Shown here: piece after piece, positions 51,546 through 60,843 of the stretch
How positions within the stretch are numbered: position 1 is the first letter of the stretch
Layout of the letters: the number at the start of each line of letters is the position of its first letter
Origin: Solirubrobacterales bacterium
GTDB taxonomy: Bacteria; Actinomycetota; Thermoleophilia; Solirubrobacterales; 70-9
DNA length: 64,000 bases
Direction of reading: 5' to 3'
Assembly: GCA_023958085.1 (NCBI GenBank)
Contig: JAMLGI010000002.1
Location: 141,528-205,527 of the forward strand
Notes under the pieces: generated by a model
Told to the model about the DNA's origin: nothing
What the model saw: the letters and a program-made list of their open reading frames with translations, nothing else
The model's database searches: none
Position numbers and translations under genes: made by a program

Positions 51546-51910
51546 TTCACCGTGACCAGTTCGTGGCGACGGTTGATGACGGCGCCGGCCACACGGTTAC
51601 CTTCGATGAACCGGTTAGCCACGGTGGCACCGATACCGCCCCCAGCCCGACCGGCATCCTTGCGTCGGCCCTCACCGCGTGCACGATCCTCACCTTGAAG
51701 ATGTACGCCGACCGCAAGGGCTGGGACATCGAGGGAGTCGGAGTCGAGGTGGACACCGAGTGGGACGGACCGCGTCCCTCCGGCTACCGGGTCCGGCTCG
51801 AGTTCCCGGAACATCTCGACGAGGATCAGGTCAAGCGGCTCAAGGTGATCGCGGGCAAGTGCCCGGTCCACCGGACGCTGGCCAACCCGATCCCGGTTGC
51901 GGTGGACTGA
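51527..51910 (+). CDS. OsmC-family protein
   Basis: Starting at a GTG inside the 3' end of the adenosyltransferase gene, this 127-residue protein has SPTGILASALTACTILTLKMYADRKG and IAGKCPVHRTL. The two cysteines are the peroxidatic and resolving cysteines of OsmC/Ohr-type thiol peroxidases. It lies in a run of four rightward genes. Confidence 0.88.
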   Translation: MDPARLIHRDQFVATVDDGAGHTVTFDEPVSHGGTDTAPSPTGILASALTACTILTLKMYADRKGWDIEGVGVEVDTEWDGPRPSGYRVRLEFPEHLDEDQVKRLKVIAGKCPVHRTLANPIPVAVD

Positions 51911-51912
51911 CC

Positions 51913-52710
51913 GTGGATCTCGGACTGAAGGGACGAGTCTGCGCGGTGACCGGGGCCTCCGGCGGAATCGGCCTCGAAGTGACCAGGCAGCTCTGCGACG
52001 AAGGCGCCCGGGTGCTGATGATCTCGCGTGATCTCGAGGAGCTGAAGGCCATGGCCGAGGTGGTCAGTGCCGAAGGCGGCGACGTCGACGTACTGATGCT
52101 GGACGTCACCGACGACTCGGCCGGGGAACACCTCCTTGCCTCGGCCCAGCGACAGGTCGGCGAGATCGATGTGCTGGTCAACAACGCCGGCTCGGCCGCC
52201 TGGCGATCGCTTGAGCAACCGACCCCGGAGGACTTCCGCTACCAGTTCGAGCTCAGCGTGATCGGCCCGCTCAACCTGATGCGGGCCACGCTTCCCGGGA
52301 TGGCCGAACGAGGCTGGGGCCGGGTGGTGAACGTCTCCTCGACCGCCGGCAAGCGACCCTCGGCGATGATGCCGGACTACTCGGTCGGCAAGGCGGCAAT
52401 GCTCTCGCTGTCTCGCCAGTTCGCCGACCACTACGCCGCGGACGGAGTGACCGTGAACGCGATCTGCCCGGGACCGACCGCCTCGGAACTCTGGATGAAG
52501 CCGGGTGGTCTGCTGGACCAGTCCCGCGCGGGGTCCGACGCCAGCCGCGAGGAGGCTCTGGCCGAGGTGGGAGCCAGGCGTCCGGTCGGCCGCCTCGGCA
52601 CCCCGGAGGAAGTCGCGGCCGCGATCGCCTTTCTCTGCTCGGCCCAGGCCGGCTACGTGACCGGAGCCGCCTGGAGCGTGGACGGCGGAGCCGTTCCGGT
52701 GATCATCTGA
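51913..52710 (+). CDS. short-chain dehydrogenase/reductase
   Basis: With a GTG start two bases after the OsmC stop the product is 265 residues. It has TGASGGIGLE (cofactor), NNAG, NVSSTAGKRPSAMMPDYSVGKAA with the Ser-Tyr-Lys catalytic set, and a C-terminal AWSVDGGAVPVII. Probably NADP-dependent, with unknown substrate. Confidence 0.92.
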   Translation: MDLGLKGRVCAVTGASGGIGLEVTRQLCDEGARVLMISRDLEELKAMAEVVSAEGGDVDVLMLDVTDDSAGEHLLASAQRQVGEIDVLVNNAGSAAWRSLEQPTPEDFRYQFELSVIGPLNLMRATLPGMAERGWGRVVNVSSTAGKRPSAMMPDYSVGKAAMLSLSRQFADHYAADGVTVNAICPGPTASELWMKPGGLLDQSRAGSDASREEALAEVGARRPVGRLGTPEEVAAAIAFLCSAQAGYVTGAAWSVDGGAVPVII

Positions 52711-52756
52711 GCGGAACGGGAGAACTGTCCGCGACCGCCGAACCGGCCGGTCGGTC

Positions 52757-53350
52757 ATGATTCCTGTCGTGGAGAAGCGTCCGGACTTCGACTCGCTCGA
52801 TCTCGGTGCTGCCCTGATCGACGGGCGAGAGGCGGCCGGAATGAAGACCCACGGCAGGCTCGAGGCCGCAGTGCTGATCCCGGTTGCCGGGTGGCCCGAG
52901 CGCCCTGCGATCACCTTCACCGAGCGTCGGGACGACCTCCGCCACCACGCCGGCGAGATCTCCTTTCCGGGCGGGGTGCGCGAACCGGCCGATCGGGACC
53001 TGTCCGCCACGGCCCTGCGGGAGTCGATGGAGGAGATCAGCCTGGCCGCCGAGCGGGTAGAGGTGGTCGGGGCGCTGCCCCCGGTCGGAACCTTCGTCAC
53101 CTCTTTCCGGGTTCAGCCGTTTGTGGGACTGGTTTCGGGAGACGATCCGTTGGTCGCCAACCCGGACGAGGTCGCCGCGATCCTCAACTTCGGGGTGGAC
53201 GATCTGGTCGAGGCCTACGGGATGCGCCGGCTGGTTCGTCGCGGGGTGCCGATCCGAACCCCGACCTTCCAGATGGACCGGCATCTGATCTGGGGGGCGA
53301 CCGCCCGGATTCTGACCGAGTTCCTGAACCGGATCGGCGCCCTCCGCTAG
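52757..53350 (+). CDS. NUDIX hydrolase, CoA pyrophosphatase type
   Basis: The 197-residue protein has LRHHAGEISFPGG followed by a complete NUDIX box (GG...ESMEEISL, ending with the REx2EE-type acidic cluster). The LRxHxGEISFPGG motif before the box is the UPF0035 signature of CoA diphosphatases, which hydrolyse CoA to phosphopantetheine and 3',5'-ADP. Confidence 0.9.
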   Translation: MIPVVEKRPDFDSLDLGAALIDGREAAGMKTHGRLEAAVLIPVAGWPERPAITFTERRDDLRHHAGEISFPGGVREPADRDLSATALRESMEEISLAAERVEVVGALPPVGTFVTSFRVQPFVGLVSGDDPLVANPDEVAAILNFGVDDLVEAYGMRRLVRRGVPIRTPTFQMDRHLIWGATARILTEFLNRIGALR

Positions 53351-53375
53351 ATGCCAAGAGCTTGCTCTCGGCAGG

Positions 53376-55754
53376 CTAGCCCGCCGAGTACCGGGCGAGG
53401 TGTTCGCCGGTGACGGTGGAACGGGCTGCCACCAGCTCGGCCGGAGTGCCTTCGAAGACCACCCGGCCGCCGTCGTGGCCTGCCCCGGGCCCGAGATCGA
53501 TGATCCAGTCGGCGTGAGCCATCACCGCCTGATGGTGCTCGATCACGATCACCGACTTGCCCGAATCAACCAGCCTGTCGAGCAACCCGAGCAGCTGTTC
53601 GACGTCCGCCAGGTGAAGGCCCGTGGTCGGTTCGTCGAGGATGAAGATTCCGCCCTTCTCCCCCATGTGGGTGGCCAGCTTGAGGCGCTGGCGCTCCCCG
53701 CCGGAAAGCGTGGTCAGCGGCTGGCCGATCGTCAGGTACCCGAGGCCGACATCCGCGAGACGCGCCAGGATCTTCCCGGCCGCCGGGACCCGGGCGTCCT
53801 CCCCGCCGAAGAACTCTCCGGCTTCGTCGACCGACATCGCCAGAACCTCGCTGATGTCCCGCCGCCCGAACTGAAGCTCCAGTACCGACGGCTGGAACCG
53901 CTTTCCGCCGCACTCCTCACAGGGAGTCGACGACCCGGCCATCAGGCCGAGGTCGGTGTAGATCACTCCGGCACCGTTGCAGGCGGGGCAGGCACCCTCC
54001 GAGTTGGCGCTGAACAGTCCGGGCTTGACGCCGTTCGCCTTGGCGAAGGCCTTGCGGATCGGATCGAGCAGTTTGGTGTAGGTGGCCGGATTGCTGCGAC
54101 GCGAACCCCGGATTCCGGTCTGGTCCACCGACACAACTCCATCCCGCCCCGCGACCGAACCCTCGACCAGCGAACTCTTCCCGGAACCGGCCACCCCGGT
54201 CACGGCCACGAGCAGCCCGAGCGGGATGTTCACATCCACCCGTTGCAGATTGTTGAGGTCGGCGCCGCGAATCTCCAGGGTTCCCGAGTGATCCCGAACC
54301 TCGTCCTTGATCACGGTCCGGTCGGCGAAGTGCCGTCCGGTCAGGGTGTCGCTCTCCTTCAGACCCTCGACCGTTCCCTCGAAGACGATTTCGCCTCCGC
54401 CCGAGCCGGCGCCCGGACCCAGGTCCACCACGTGATCGGCAATCTCCACCATCTCGGGCTTGTGCTCCACCACGAGCACCGTGTTGCCCTTGTCCCGAAG
54501 TTCGAGCAACAGGTCGTTCATCCGCCGGATGTCGTGGGGGTGGAGTCCGATCGTCGGCTCGTCGAAGATGTAGGTCACATCGGTGAGTGAGGAGCCGAGG
54601 TGACGGATCATCTTCACCCGCTGGGCCTCTCCCCCGGACAGCGACCCGGAGGACCGCTCAAGCGAGAGGTATCCGAGGCCGATCTCGACAAATGAACCGA
54701 GGGTGTCTCCGAGCGAACCGAGCAGCGGTGCCACCGAGGGTTCATCCAGCCCGGTCACCCAGTCGTGGAGATCGGTGATCTCAATCGCACAGAGATCGGC
54801 GATGCTCCTGCCGCCGATCCTGGAGGAACGGGCCTCCTCGCTCAGCCGGGTGCCGCCGCATTCGGGGCAGTCGGTGAAAACCACGGCCCGGTCGACGAAC
54901 CGACCGACATGGGGCTGCATCGCCTCCCGATCCTTGGCGAGCATCGACTTTCGGATCTGCGGGATCAGCCCGGAGTAGGTCAGGTTCACGCCGTCGACCT
55001 TGATCCTGGTCGGCTCCCGGTGGAGCAGATCGTTCAACTCCTTCTTCGTGAACTTCCGGATCGGCTTGTCCGGGTCGAAGTAGCCGCAGCCCCGGTAGAT
55101 CCGCCCGTACCAGCCGTCCATGCTGTAGCCGGGAACGGTGATCGCCCCTTCGTTCAGGGACCGGTCTGCGTCGTACAGGGCGGTCAGGTCGAAGTCGGAC
55201 ACCTGCCCGCGGCCCTCGCAGCCGAGGCACATTCCTCCGGTCCGGGTGAAGGAGACCCGTTCCGCCTTGCCCTCGCCCTTCTTGATCATGCCGGAGGCCG
55301 CGACCGACGCCACGTTGAAGGAGAAGGCCTGGGGCGAATCGAGTCGTGGAGAGCCGAGCCGACTGAACAGGATGCGCAGCATCGCGTTGGTGTCGGTGAC
55401 CGTGCCTACGGTCGAGCGGGCGTCGGCCCCGAGCCGTTCCTGGTCGACGATGATCGCGGTGGTCAGGCCGCCCAGCAGATCCACGTCAGGCCGAGCCATA
55501 CTCGGCATCATGCTTTGCAGAAAAGCGCTGTAGGTCTCGTTGATCAGCCGCTGGGACTCGGCGGCGATCGTGCCGAACACAAGCGAACTCTTGCCCGAAC
55601 CGGAAACTCCGGTGAATGCGGTCAGCCGTCGCTTGGGCAACTCGACGCCGACGTCCTTCAGGTTGTTGACCCGGGACCCGACAACCCGAATCAGGTCATG
55701 GCCGTCAGGGGCCGAACGTGTACTCGCGGGTCGCTGTGATGAATCGGTACGCAT
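53376..55754 (-). CDS. short UvrA paralogue (UvrA2/DrrC-like ATPase)
   Basis: At 792 residues this is shorter than UvrA (about 950). Both ABC ATPases are complete (GVSGSGKSSL and GVAGSGKSSL; signatures SGGEAQRV and LSGGERQRL; FDEPTIGLH and LDEPTTGLH), and zinc-type CXXC motifs are kept (GCEGRGQ, CPACNGAG, CEECGGKRF). The insert carrying the UvrB-interaction region is missing. This is the class of UvrA-like proteins linked to drug or DNA-damage tolerance rather than canonical repair. Confidence 0.9.
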   Translation of the reverse strand: MRTDSSQRPASTRSAPDGHDLIRVVGSRVNNLKDVGVELPKRRLTAFTGVSGSGKSSLVFGTIAAESQRLINETYSAFLQSMMPSMARPDVDLLGGLTTAIIVDQERLGADARSTVGTVTDTNAMLRILFSRLGSPRLDSPQAFSFNVASVAASGMIKKGEGKAERVSFTRTGGMCLGCEGRGQVSDFDLTALYDADRSLNEGAITVPGYSMDGWYGRIYRGCGYFDPDKPIRKFTKKELNDLLHREPTRIKVDGVNLTYSGLIPQIRKSMLAKDREAMQPHVGRFVDRAVVFTDCPECGGTRLSEEARSSRIGGRSIADLCAIEITDLHDWVTGLDEPSVAPLLGSLGDTLGSFVEIGLGYLSLERSSGSLSGGEAQRVKMIRHLGSSLTDVTYIFDEPTIGLHPHDIRRMNDLLLELRDKGNTVLVVEHKPEMVEIADHVVDLGPGAGSGGGEIVFEGTVEGLKESDTLTGRHFADRTVIKDEVRDHSGTLEIRGADLNNLQRVDVNIPLGLLVAVTGVAGSGKSSLVEGSVAGRDGVVSVDQTGIRGSRRSNPATYTKLLDPIRKAFAKANGVKPGLFSANSEGACPACNGAGVIYTDLGLMAGSSTPCEECGGKRFQPSVLELQFGRRDISEVLAMSVDEAGEFFGGEDARVPAAGKILARLADVGLGYLTIGQPLTTLSGGERQRLKLATHMGEKGGIFILDEPTTGLHLADVEQLLGLLDRLVDSGKSVIVIEHHQAVMAHADWIIDLGPGAGHDGGRVVFEGTPAELVAARSTVTGEHLARYSAG

Positions 55755-55771
55755 TCGGCCCCCGGGCCGGG

Positions 55772-56179
55772 TCAGGACTGGTTGAGGCGGACGAGGTTGC
55801 CGGACGGATCGCGGAAGGCACAGTCCCGCAGACCGTAAGGCTGGTCGGTCGGTTCCTGGACGACCTCCCCTCCCCTGTCCTGAATCTGATCGAAGGCCCC
55901 GTCCACGTCGTCCGTTGTGAGCACCAGCATGGCGAAGGTTCCCTTGGCCATCATCTCGGCGATCATTCGCCTTTCGTCATCGGTGATCCCGGGACTGGCT
56001 TCCGGCGGATGAAGCACGACGGATGTGTCTGGTTGATTCGGTGGCCCCACCGTGATCCAGCGCATGCCGCCCTTGCCGACGTCGTTTCTCACCTCGAATC
56101 CGAGAATGTCGCGGTAGAACCCGATCGCTGCCTCGGGATCGTTCTGGGGAAGGAAGCTGGATTGAATCTTGATGTCCAT
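55772..56179 (-). CDS. VOC family protein (glyoxalase fold)
   Basis: The 135-residue protein begins MDIKIQSSFLPQNDPEAAIGFYRDILGFEVRNDVG and ends with GLRDCAFRDPSGNLVRLNQS, the VOC beta-alpha-beta-beta-beta pattern. It lies 9 bp after the AraC-type gene. Members include glyoxalase, dioxygenase and antibiotic-binding proteins; no residue pattern singles one out. Confidence 0.9.
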   Translation of the reverse strand: MDIKIQSSFLPQNDPEAAIGFYRDILGFEVRNDVGKGGMRWITVGPPNQPDTSVVLHPPEASPGITDDERRMIAEMMAKGTFAMLVLTTDDVDGAFDQIQDRGGEVVQEPTDQPYGLRDCAFRDPSGNLVRLNQS

Positions 56180-56188
56180 GTTGCGAAC

Positions 56189-56635
56189 CTAGCCGCTCGC
56201 CGGCCTGGTGACTTCTCGATTCCTGACCGGTCTGGAGACCTGCTTTTCGACACAGGCGGGAATCCCCGCTTCGACCTTTCCCGCGGTGGCCTCCCGGCGG
56301 TAGACCCCCGGCGAGATCCCGACCAGCTCGGTGAAACGGGTGGTGAAGGTGCCGAGCGATGAGCAACCGACCTCGAAGCAGACCTCAGTGGCGGTGAGGT
56401 CACCGCGGCGGAGCAGTGCCATCGCCCGTTCAATCCGGCGGGTCATCAGGTAGCTGTAAGGCGACTCGCCGAAGGCAGCCCGGAAACTGCGGCTGAAATG
56501 ACCTGCAGACATGTGGGCGTGGCGGGCCAGCGCCTCCACGTCGAGCGGCCGGGCGTACTCACGGTCGATCCGGTCCCGGACCCGGCGCAACCGAACCAGG
56601 TCCGCAAGTCGGGTCGGATCGGGCTCTGAGGACAC
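56189..56635 (-). CDS. AraC-family regulator (HTH only)
   Basis: Starting at the GTG at 56635 (VSSEPDPTRL) the 148-residue protein is little more than the two-helix-turn-helix AraC domain: LDVEALARHAHMSAGHFSRSFRAAFGESPYSYLMTRRIERAMALLRRGDLTATEVCFEVGCSSLGTFTTRFTELVGISPGVYRR. It is followed by the VOC gene at 9 bp and probably regulates that pair. The 19-bp inverted repeat at 56665-56712 starts 30 bp upstream of its start. Confidence 0.88.
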   Translation of the reverse strand: MSSEPDPTRLADLVRLRRVRDRIDREYARPLDVEALARHAHMSAGHFSRSFRAAFGESPYSYLMTRRIERAMALLRRGDLTATEVCFEVGCSSLGTFTTRFTELVGISPGVYRREATAGKVEAGIPACVEKQVSRPVRNREVTRPASG

Positions 56636-56664
56636 CCGGCAGATAATGACAGCCCGGGAATTGG

Positions 56665-56712
56665 GTCGAAGAGGTTCCGATACATCAGGTGCTGTATCGG
56701 AACCTCTTCGAC
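56665..56712. repeat. 19-bp perfect inverted repeat upstream of the AraC gene
   Basis: Arms 56665-56683 and 56694-56712 are perfect complements (GTCGAAGAGGTTCCGATAC and its reverse complement) around a ten-base loop. No T-run follows on either strand. It could be an operator, a 5' leader hairpin or a mobile hairpin element. Confidence 0.75.
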
Positions 56713-56748
56713 GCCCGTGGCCGGGGGGCAGAGACCGGCCGCCGGACA

Positions 56749-56773
56749 CCACCTCGCGTCAGACGTGAGGTGG
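56749..56773. repeat. 25-bp near-perfect palindrome
   Basis: CCACCTC-G-CGTC-A-GACG-T-GAGGTGG pairs almost completely around a central A (one G-T position). It is the middle of three hairpins in 215 bp. Confidence 0.65.
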
Positions 56774-56837
56774 CGCCCCGCAGTCGGCCCCCGCGTTCGG
56801 CTGCCACACCGCTGGATCCCCCTTGGGGTGACCCGGG

Positions 56838-56879
56838 GGTGGGCACCTGTCCCGTCAAGGACCGGTACAGGTGCCCACC
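56838..56879 (-). terminator. 13-bp inverted repeat downstream of the rhodanese gene
   Basis: GGTGGGCACCTGT and ACAGGTGCCCACC flank a 16-base loop, 19 bases after the rhodanese stop. The position suggests transcription termination, though there is no clear U-tract. Confidence 0.5.
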
Positions 56880-56897
56880 TCGGGAGGAGCCGTTCGG

Positions 56898-57746
56898 TCA
56901 GGCGGCGGTCTTCTCCACCGGTACGTCGACCAGGTTGCCCCACTCGGTCCAGGAGCCGTCGTAGTTCTTCACGTCGCTCTCGCCGAGCAGTTCACTCAGC
57001 ACGAACCAGGTGTGGGCGGACCGCTCGCCGATCCGGCAGTAGGCGATGATCGGGCCGCCGCCTTCGCGGGTCACGCCCTTGCCGCCGTAGAGCTCGCGCA
57101 GCTCCTCGGCCGACTTGAAGGTGCCGTCCTCCTGAACCGCCTGTGACCACGGCACCGAGGCGGCGCCGGGGATGTGCCCGCCGCGCTGGGCGCCTTCCTG
57201 CTCGTAGCCGGCCATCGCGATCAGTTCGCCCGAGTACTCCTGGGGGCTGCGGACGTCGACCAGGCTGGTGCCGTTTCCGAGCGAGGCGAGCACCTCGTCG
57301 CGCTTGGCGCGGATCGAGGCATCGCCCTCCCGGGCGGTAAGGGTGGTCGCCGGATAGTTCGGGACCTCGGTCGTGGTCTCGCGCCCTTCGGCGATCCACT
57401 TCTCGCGCGGGCCGTTGACCAGCTTCACGTTGTCGTGGCCGTAGTAGCGGAGGTACCAGTAGGTGTAGGCGGCAAACCAGTTGTTGCGGTCGCCGTACAG
57501 AACGACCGTGTGGTCGTTCGAGATCCCCTTCTCACCGAACAGACGTCCGAAGTCCTCGGCCCCGAGGAAGTCGCGCTTGACCTGATCCTGGAGATCGGTC
57601 TTCCAGTCGAAGCCGATTGCACCGGGGATGTGCGCCTCGGCGTAGAGCGCCGGGTTTTCGTCCACCTCGACGATCCGGATCGAGTCGTCACCGAGGTGCT
57701 CGGCGACCCATTCTGTGCTTACAAGTACATCGTTTGCGTAGCTCAT
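56898..57746 (-). CDS. two-domain rhodanese (thiosulfate sulfurtransferase)
   Basis: I choose the ATG at 57746 ([14 protein letters not shown]); the ATG three bases earlier is too close to the AAGGA. The 282-residue protein has two rhodanese domains, with the catalytic Cys in the second ([18 protein letters not shown]). The first domain carries [10 protein letters not shown] and [20 protein letters not shown]. It moves sulfane sulfur to thiophilic acceptors. A symmetric ATACAGTA/TACTGTAT element upstream suggests regulated transcription. Confidence 0.93.
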   Translation of the reverse strand: MSYANDVLVSTEWVAEHLGDDSIRIVEVDENPALYAEAHIPGAIGFDWKTDLQDQVKRDFLGAEDFGRLFGEKGISNDHTVVLYGDRNNWFAAYTYWYLRYYGHDNVKLVNGPREKWIAEGRETTTEVPNYPATTLTAREGDASIRAKRDEVLASLGNGTSLVDVRSPQEYSGELIAMAGYEQEGAQRGGHIPGAASVPWSQAVQEDGTFKSAEELRELYGGKGVTREGGGPIIAYCRIGERSAHTWFVLSELLGESDVKNYDGSWTEWGNLVDVPVEKTAA

Positions 57747-57820
57747 CATTTTCCTTTTTTTCGCTTCTCGGGCCGGAGAGGGGTCCGAAATCTGGACCCG
57801 CAACGGGTCCGCCAACCAAT

Positions 57821-57850
57821 ATACAGTATTTCCTATCGGGTTTACTGTAT
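57821..57850. promoter_or_regulatory. putative operator between rhodanese and aminotransferase genes
   Basis: ATACAGTA and TACTGTAT form perfect 8-bp arms around 14 bases in an AT-rich island within this GC-rich DNA. It is placed 74 bp upstream of the rhodanese start on the minus strand and 56 bp upstream of the aminotransferase. Confidence 0.5.
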
Positions 57851-57906
57851 TTCTCCGTTCGGATCGGTTGCGGAGACTCCACCCGCAACCCTCTAGGCTT
57901 GTTCAC

Positions 57907-58701
57907 ATGGTCTGGACCGGGTCCCTGATCAGCGTCGACGGCAGGGTTTCACCGCCGGGCGAGGCGATGCTGCCGCTTCCGGATGACGGGGTCTTCCGTG
58001 GCGACGGGGTGTTCGAGGTGATTCGCATCTACCGGGGCAGGCCGTTTGCCCTGGTTCCTCACCTCGACCGGATGGAACGCTCGGCCGCGGCGATCGAACT
58101 GCGCCTGGACCGACCTCGTCTCGAGACGGAAGCCGGGGAACTGCTCTCCAGATTCGGTCAGGCCGACTGCCTGCTCCGTCTGGTCGCAACCCGGGCCGGA
58201 CACCGGATCGGATCGATCGAACCGTTGCCGGAGCACACTCCATCGATCGTCCTGGCCAGCGTGACCGCGTCGCCAACCGGGATCCTGAACGGCGTCAAGT
58301 CCCTCTCCTACGCTCTCAACATGCAGGCGACCCGAATGGCCCGCGCCACCGGAGCGGCCGAAGCCCTGCTGGTCCGGCCGGACGGAGTGGTTCTCGAGGC
58401 CCCGACTTCCACCCTGTTCTGGGTGACACCGGACGGTCGGCTCCGGACCACGGAACTCGAAGCGGGCGTGCTCGACTCGGTTACCCGCCGCAAGCTGATC
58501 GACCGGCTGGAGGTCGAGCAGGGGGAGTTCATGCTGGAGGATCTGTTCGAAGCCTCCGAGGCCTTCCTCGCCTCAACCACCCGTGAGGTGCAGCCGGTCG
58601 CCGCGATCGACGGCCACCGCTTCGACCTCGACCGGACCCCGGTCACCGCCGCCGCCCGGGCTGCCTTCGCCCTGGCCCTGGCGGACGACGGGATCGCCTA
58701 G
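57907..58701 (+). CDS. class IV aminotransferase / ADC lyase-like
   Basis: The 264-residue protein has DDGVFRGDGVFEVIRIYRGRPFALVPHLDRM, a Lys in GVKSLSYALNMQATRMA, and VLEAPTSTLFWVTPDGRL, a class IV PLP fold. It could be a branched-chain or D-amino-acid aminotransferase or an aminodeoxychorismate lyase; the window already holds a PabC domain at 32773. The start at 57907 (MVWTGSL) is preferred over an upstream ATG. Its last bases overlap trxB in a convergent arrangement. Confidence 0.85.
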   Translation: MVWTGSLISVDGRVSPPGEAMLPLPDDGVFRGDGVFEVIRIYRGRPFALVPHLDRMERSAAAIELRLDRPRLETEAGELLSRFGQADCLLRLVATRAGHRIGSIEPLPEHTPSIVLASVTASPTGILNGVKSLSYALNMQATRMARATGAAEALLVRPDGVVLEAPTSTLFWVTPDGRLRTTELEAGVLDSVTRRKLIDRLEVEQGEFMLEDLFEASEAFLASTTREVQPVAAIDGHRFDLDRTPVTAAARAAFALALADDGIA

Positions 58702-59642
58702 AGATCGGAATCTCGCAGGTACCACTCGGCGTCAAGGGCACCCTTGCAGCCGGATCCGGCGGCGGTCACCGCCTGGCGGTAGGTGTGGTCGACCAGATCA
58801 CCGACCGCGAAGATGCCGGCGAGGTTGGTCCGGGTCGAGTCGCCCTCGGTGATCACGTAACCCTCGTCATCGGTATCGATCTGGTCCTTGACTATCTGCG
58901 AGAGCGGAATGTGGCCGATCGCGATGAAGGCACCGTCCACCGGAACATCCTCGCTCTCGCCGGTGTCGACCCGCTTGAGCCTCACCCTGGCCAGGGCACC
59001 GTCCTCCCCGGCGAGAAACTCCTCCGGGACGTACGGGGTCTTGAGCTCGATGTTCTCCCGCTCCTCGGCCCGCTCCTGCATGATTTTCGACGCCCGGAAC
59101 TCGGGCCGACGGTGAACCAGGTCGAGATCGCTGGCGAACTTGGAGACGAAGATCGCGTCCTCCATCGCCGAATCACCACCACCGATCACCATGGTCGACT
59201 TGTCCTTGAAGAAGGCACCGTCACAGACCCCGCAGGTCGACACACCGCGCCCCATCAGGTCCAGCTCTCCCGGGATTCCGAGTCGGCGGGGCTCCGCGCC
59301 CATCGCCAGGATCACTGCTTTCGCCCGGTACTCGTCATCACCGACGAAAACCTTCTGGATCCCGCCGTCCGAGAACTCCACCCGTTCCACATCGTCGGTC
59401 ACGAACCGGGTGCCGAACCGCTCCGCCTGCTCACGGAACTGGCTCATCATCTCGGGACCCATGACTCCCGCGGGGAAGCCGGGATAGTTCTCGACCTCGG
59501 TCGTGTTCTGAAGCTGGCCACCCCACTGAAAGCCTTCGAACACCAACGGCTCGAGTTCGGCCCGGGCGGCATACAGAGCCGCGGTGTAGCCGGCTGGCCC
59601 GCCACCGATGATGATCAGGTTTTCGACCTTGTCATTCGTCAT
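58698..59642 (-). CDS. trxB: thioredoxin-disulfide reductase TrxB
   Basis: The 314-residue flavoprotein has an FAD motif IIGGGPAGYTAALYAARAE, redox-active CGVCDGAFF, NADP motif VIGGGDSAMEDAIF and C-terminal GIFAVGDLVDHTYRQAVTAAGSGC. It reduces thioredoxin with NADPH, which would supply MsrA and, through CcdA, the island's extracytoplasmic thioredoxin-like proteins. Confidence 0.95.
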   Translation of the reverse strand: MTNDKVENLIIIGGGPAGYTAALYAARAELEPLVFEGFQWGGQLQNTTEVENYPGFPAGVMGPEMMSQFREQAERFGTRFVTDDVERVEFSDGGIQKVFVGDDEYRAKAVILAMGAEPRRLGIPGELDLMGRGVSTCGVCDGAFFKDKSTMVIGGGDSAMEDAIFVSKFASDLDLVHRRPEFRASKIMQERAEERENIELKTPYVPEEFLAGEDGALARVRLKRVDTGESEDVPVDGAFIAIGHIPLSQIVKDQIDTDDEGYVITEGDSTRTNLAGIFAVGDLVDHTYRQAVTAAGSGCKGALDAEWYLRDSDL

Positions 59643-59696
59643 TAACGTCTCCCGAGTTCCAATACTTTACTTTCTGAAGTGTACCCGAACTGCCGC

Positions 59697-60833
59697 TCAT
59701 GAGCCGATCTCGATGAATCCACCGCCGGGTCGGGGTGCGCGATCCACCGGCAGGCCATCACTCTTCCAGAACCTGACCCGCTTGCGCAGCTGGAAGAAGG
59801 CGGCGACCCCGGGCGGGATCGGCAGCCAGAAGGCCATCAGGCGATAGATCAGGATCGCAGCGAACACCTCCGCCTCGGGGAAGCCGAAGAGCACGAACAC
59901 ACCGATCATCCCCGCGTCGACGGCGCCTACCCCGGCCGGAACGAAGGGGATCAGGTTGGCGACCATGCCGAGGAAGAAACCCATGACCACCACCCCGAAC
60001 GGAACCGCGATCCCGAAACACTTGAACGAGGCCCAGAGGATGCCGATGTTGGCCGCCCAGAATCCGATCGCTCCGACCACCGCAAGACCGGCCCGACTCG
60101 GATGCGCCACCAGACGGAGCGCCGCCCGCACCCCATCGGCGATCATCGCCGGCACCGGAGCCAGACGGGCCAGGAACCCGGCCCATGGCAGACGATCGGC
60201 GAGATACCTGATCCGGCGTTCGATGTCGGCCGGCACCAGGGCAAGGGCGAGTCCGAGGATCATCACCACCCCGGCGATCGCTGCCGGGACCACGGTCAGC
60301 GAGACCAACGTCCCACCGTGCAGCACCCCGGTCCGAAGCAGGATCCCGAAAACCACGATCGCCAGCGGGTAGAAGAGATAGTGGAGGACGATGAAGGCGA
60401 TCATCCGGGTGCCGACGTCCCGCCGTTCCATCCCTCCCTGGCGAAGCGCCCACCAGGTCAGCACCACCCCGCCGGCCCCACCGGCCGAAAAAAGCAGGGT
60501 GGCGGCAAAACCGGCCATATTGATCTCGTAGGCCTCGGCCCAGGTGATCGGGAAGGCTTCACCACCGACCACCGCCCGGAAAAGCGCGATGTAGGTGGCG
60601 AATGACAGCACCGCAAACCCGAAAGCCACGGCCACGTAGACCGGGTTGGCACTTCCCAGCATCCCGATCGCGTCACCGAAACCGGCCAGGCGCGGCAGCA
60701 GGAAGTAGATCCCGACCACCAGGATCACAATCACCACCGCGGTGCGGATCGCCGCCCGGGTACTGATCACCGGGAGCCCGTCGGACTCCTCCACCTCCGA
60801 TCCAGCCGCATCCGGCCGGTCGGTCTCATCCAT
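59697..60833 (-). CDS. LPG synthase TM-domain (UPF0104) family membrane protein
   Basis: The ATG at 60833 (MDETDRPDAAG) avoids an 11-bp overlap with the upstream PAP2 gene. About eight hydrophobic helices with NLIPFVPAGVGAVDAGMIGVFVLFGFPEAEVFAAILIYRL near the end match the flippase part of lysylphosphatidylglycerol synthases. The catalytic GNAT domain is absent, as in most UPF0104 proteins. Confidence 0.88.
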   Translation of the reverse strand: MDETDRPDAAGSEVEESDGLPVISTRAAIRTAVVIVILVVGIYFLLPRLAGFGDAIGMLGSANPVYVAVAFGFAVLSFATYIALFRAVVGGEAFPITWAEAYEINMAGFAATLLFSAGGAGGVVLTWWALRQGGMERRDVGTRMIAFIVLHYLFYPLAIVVFGILLRTGVLHGGTLVSLTVVPAAIAGVVMILGLALALVPADIERRIRYLADRLPWAGFLARLAPVPAMIADGVRAALRLVAHPSRAGLAVVGAIGFWAANIGILWASFKCFGIAVPFGVVVMGFFLGMVANLIPFVPAGVGAVDAGMIGVFVLFGFPEAEVFAAILIYRLMAFWLPIPPGVAAFFQLRKRVRFWKSDGLPVDRAPRPGGGFIEIGS

Positions 60834-60843
60834 CCGTTGAGCC

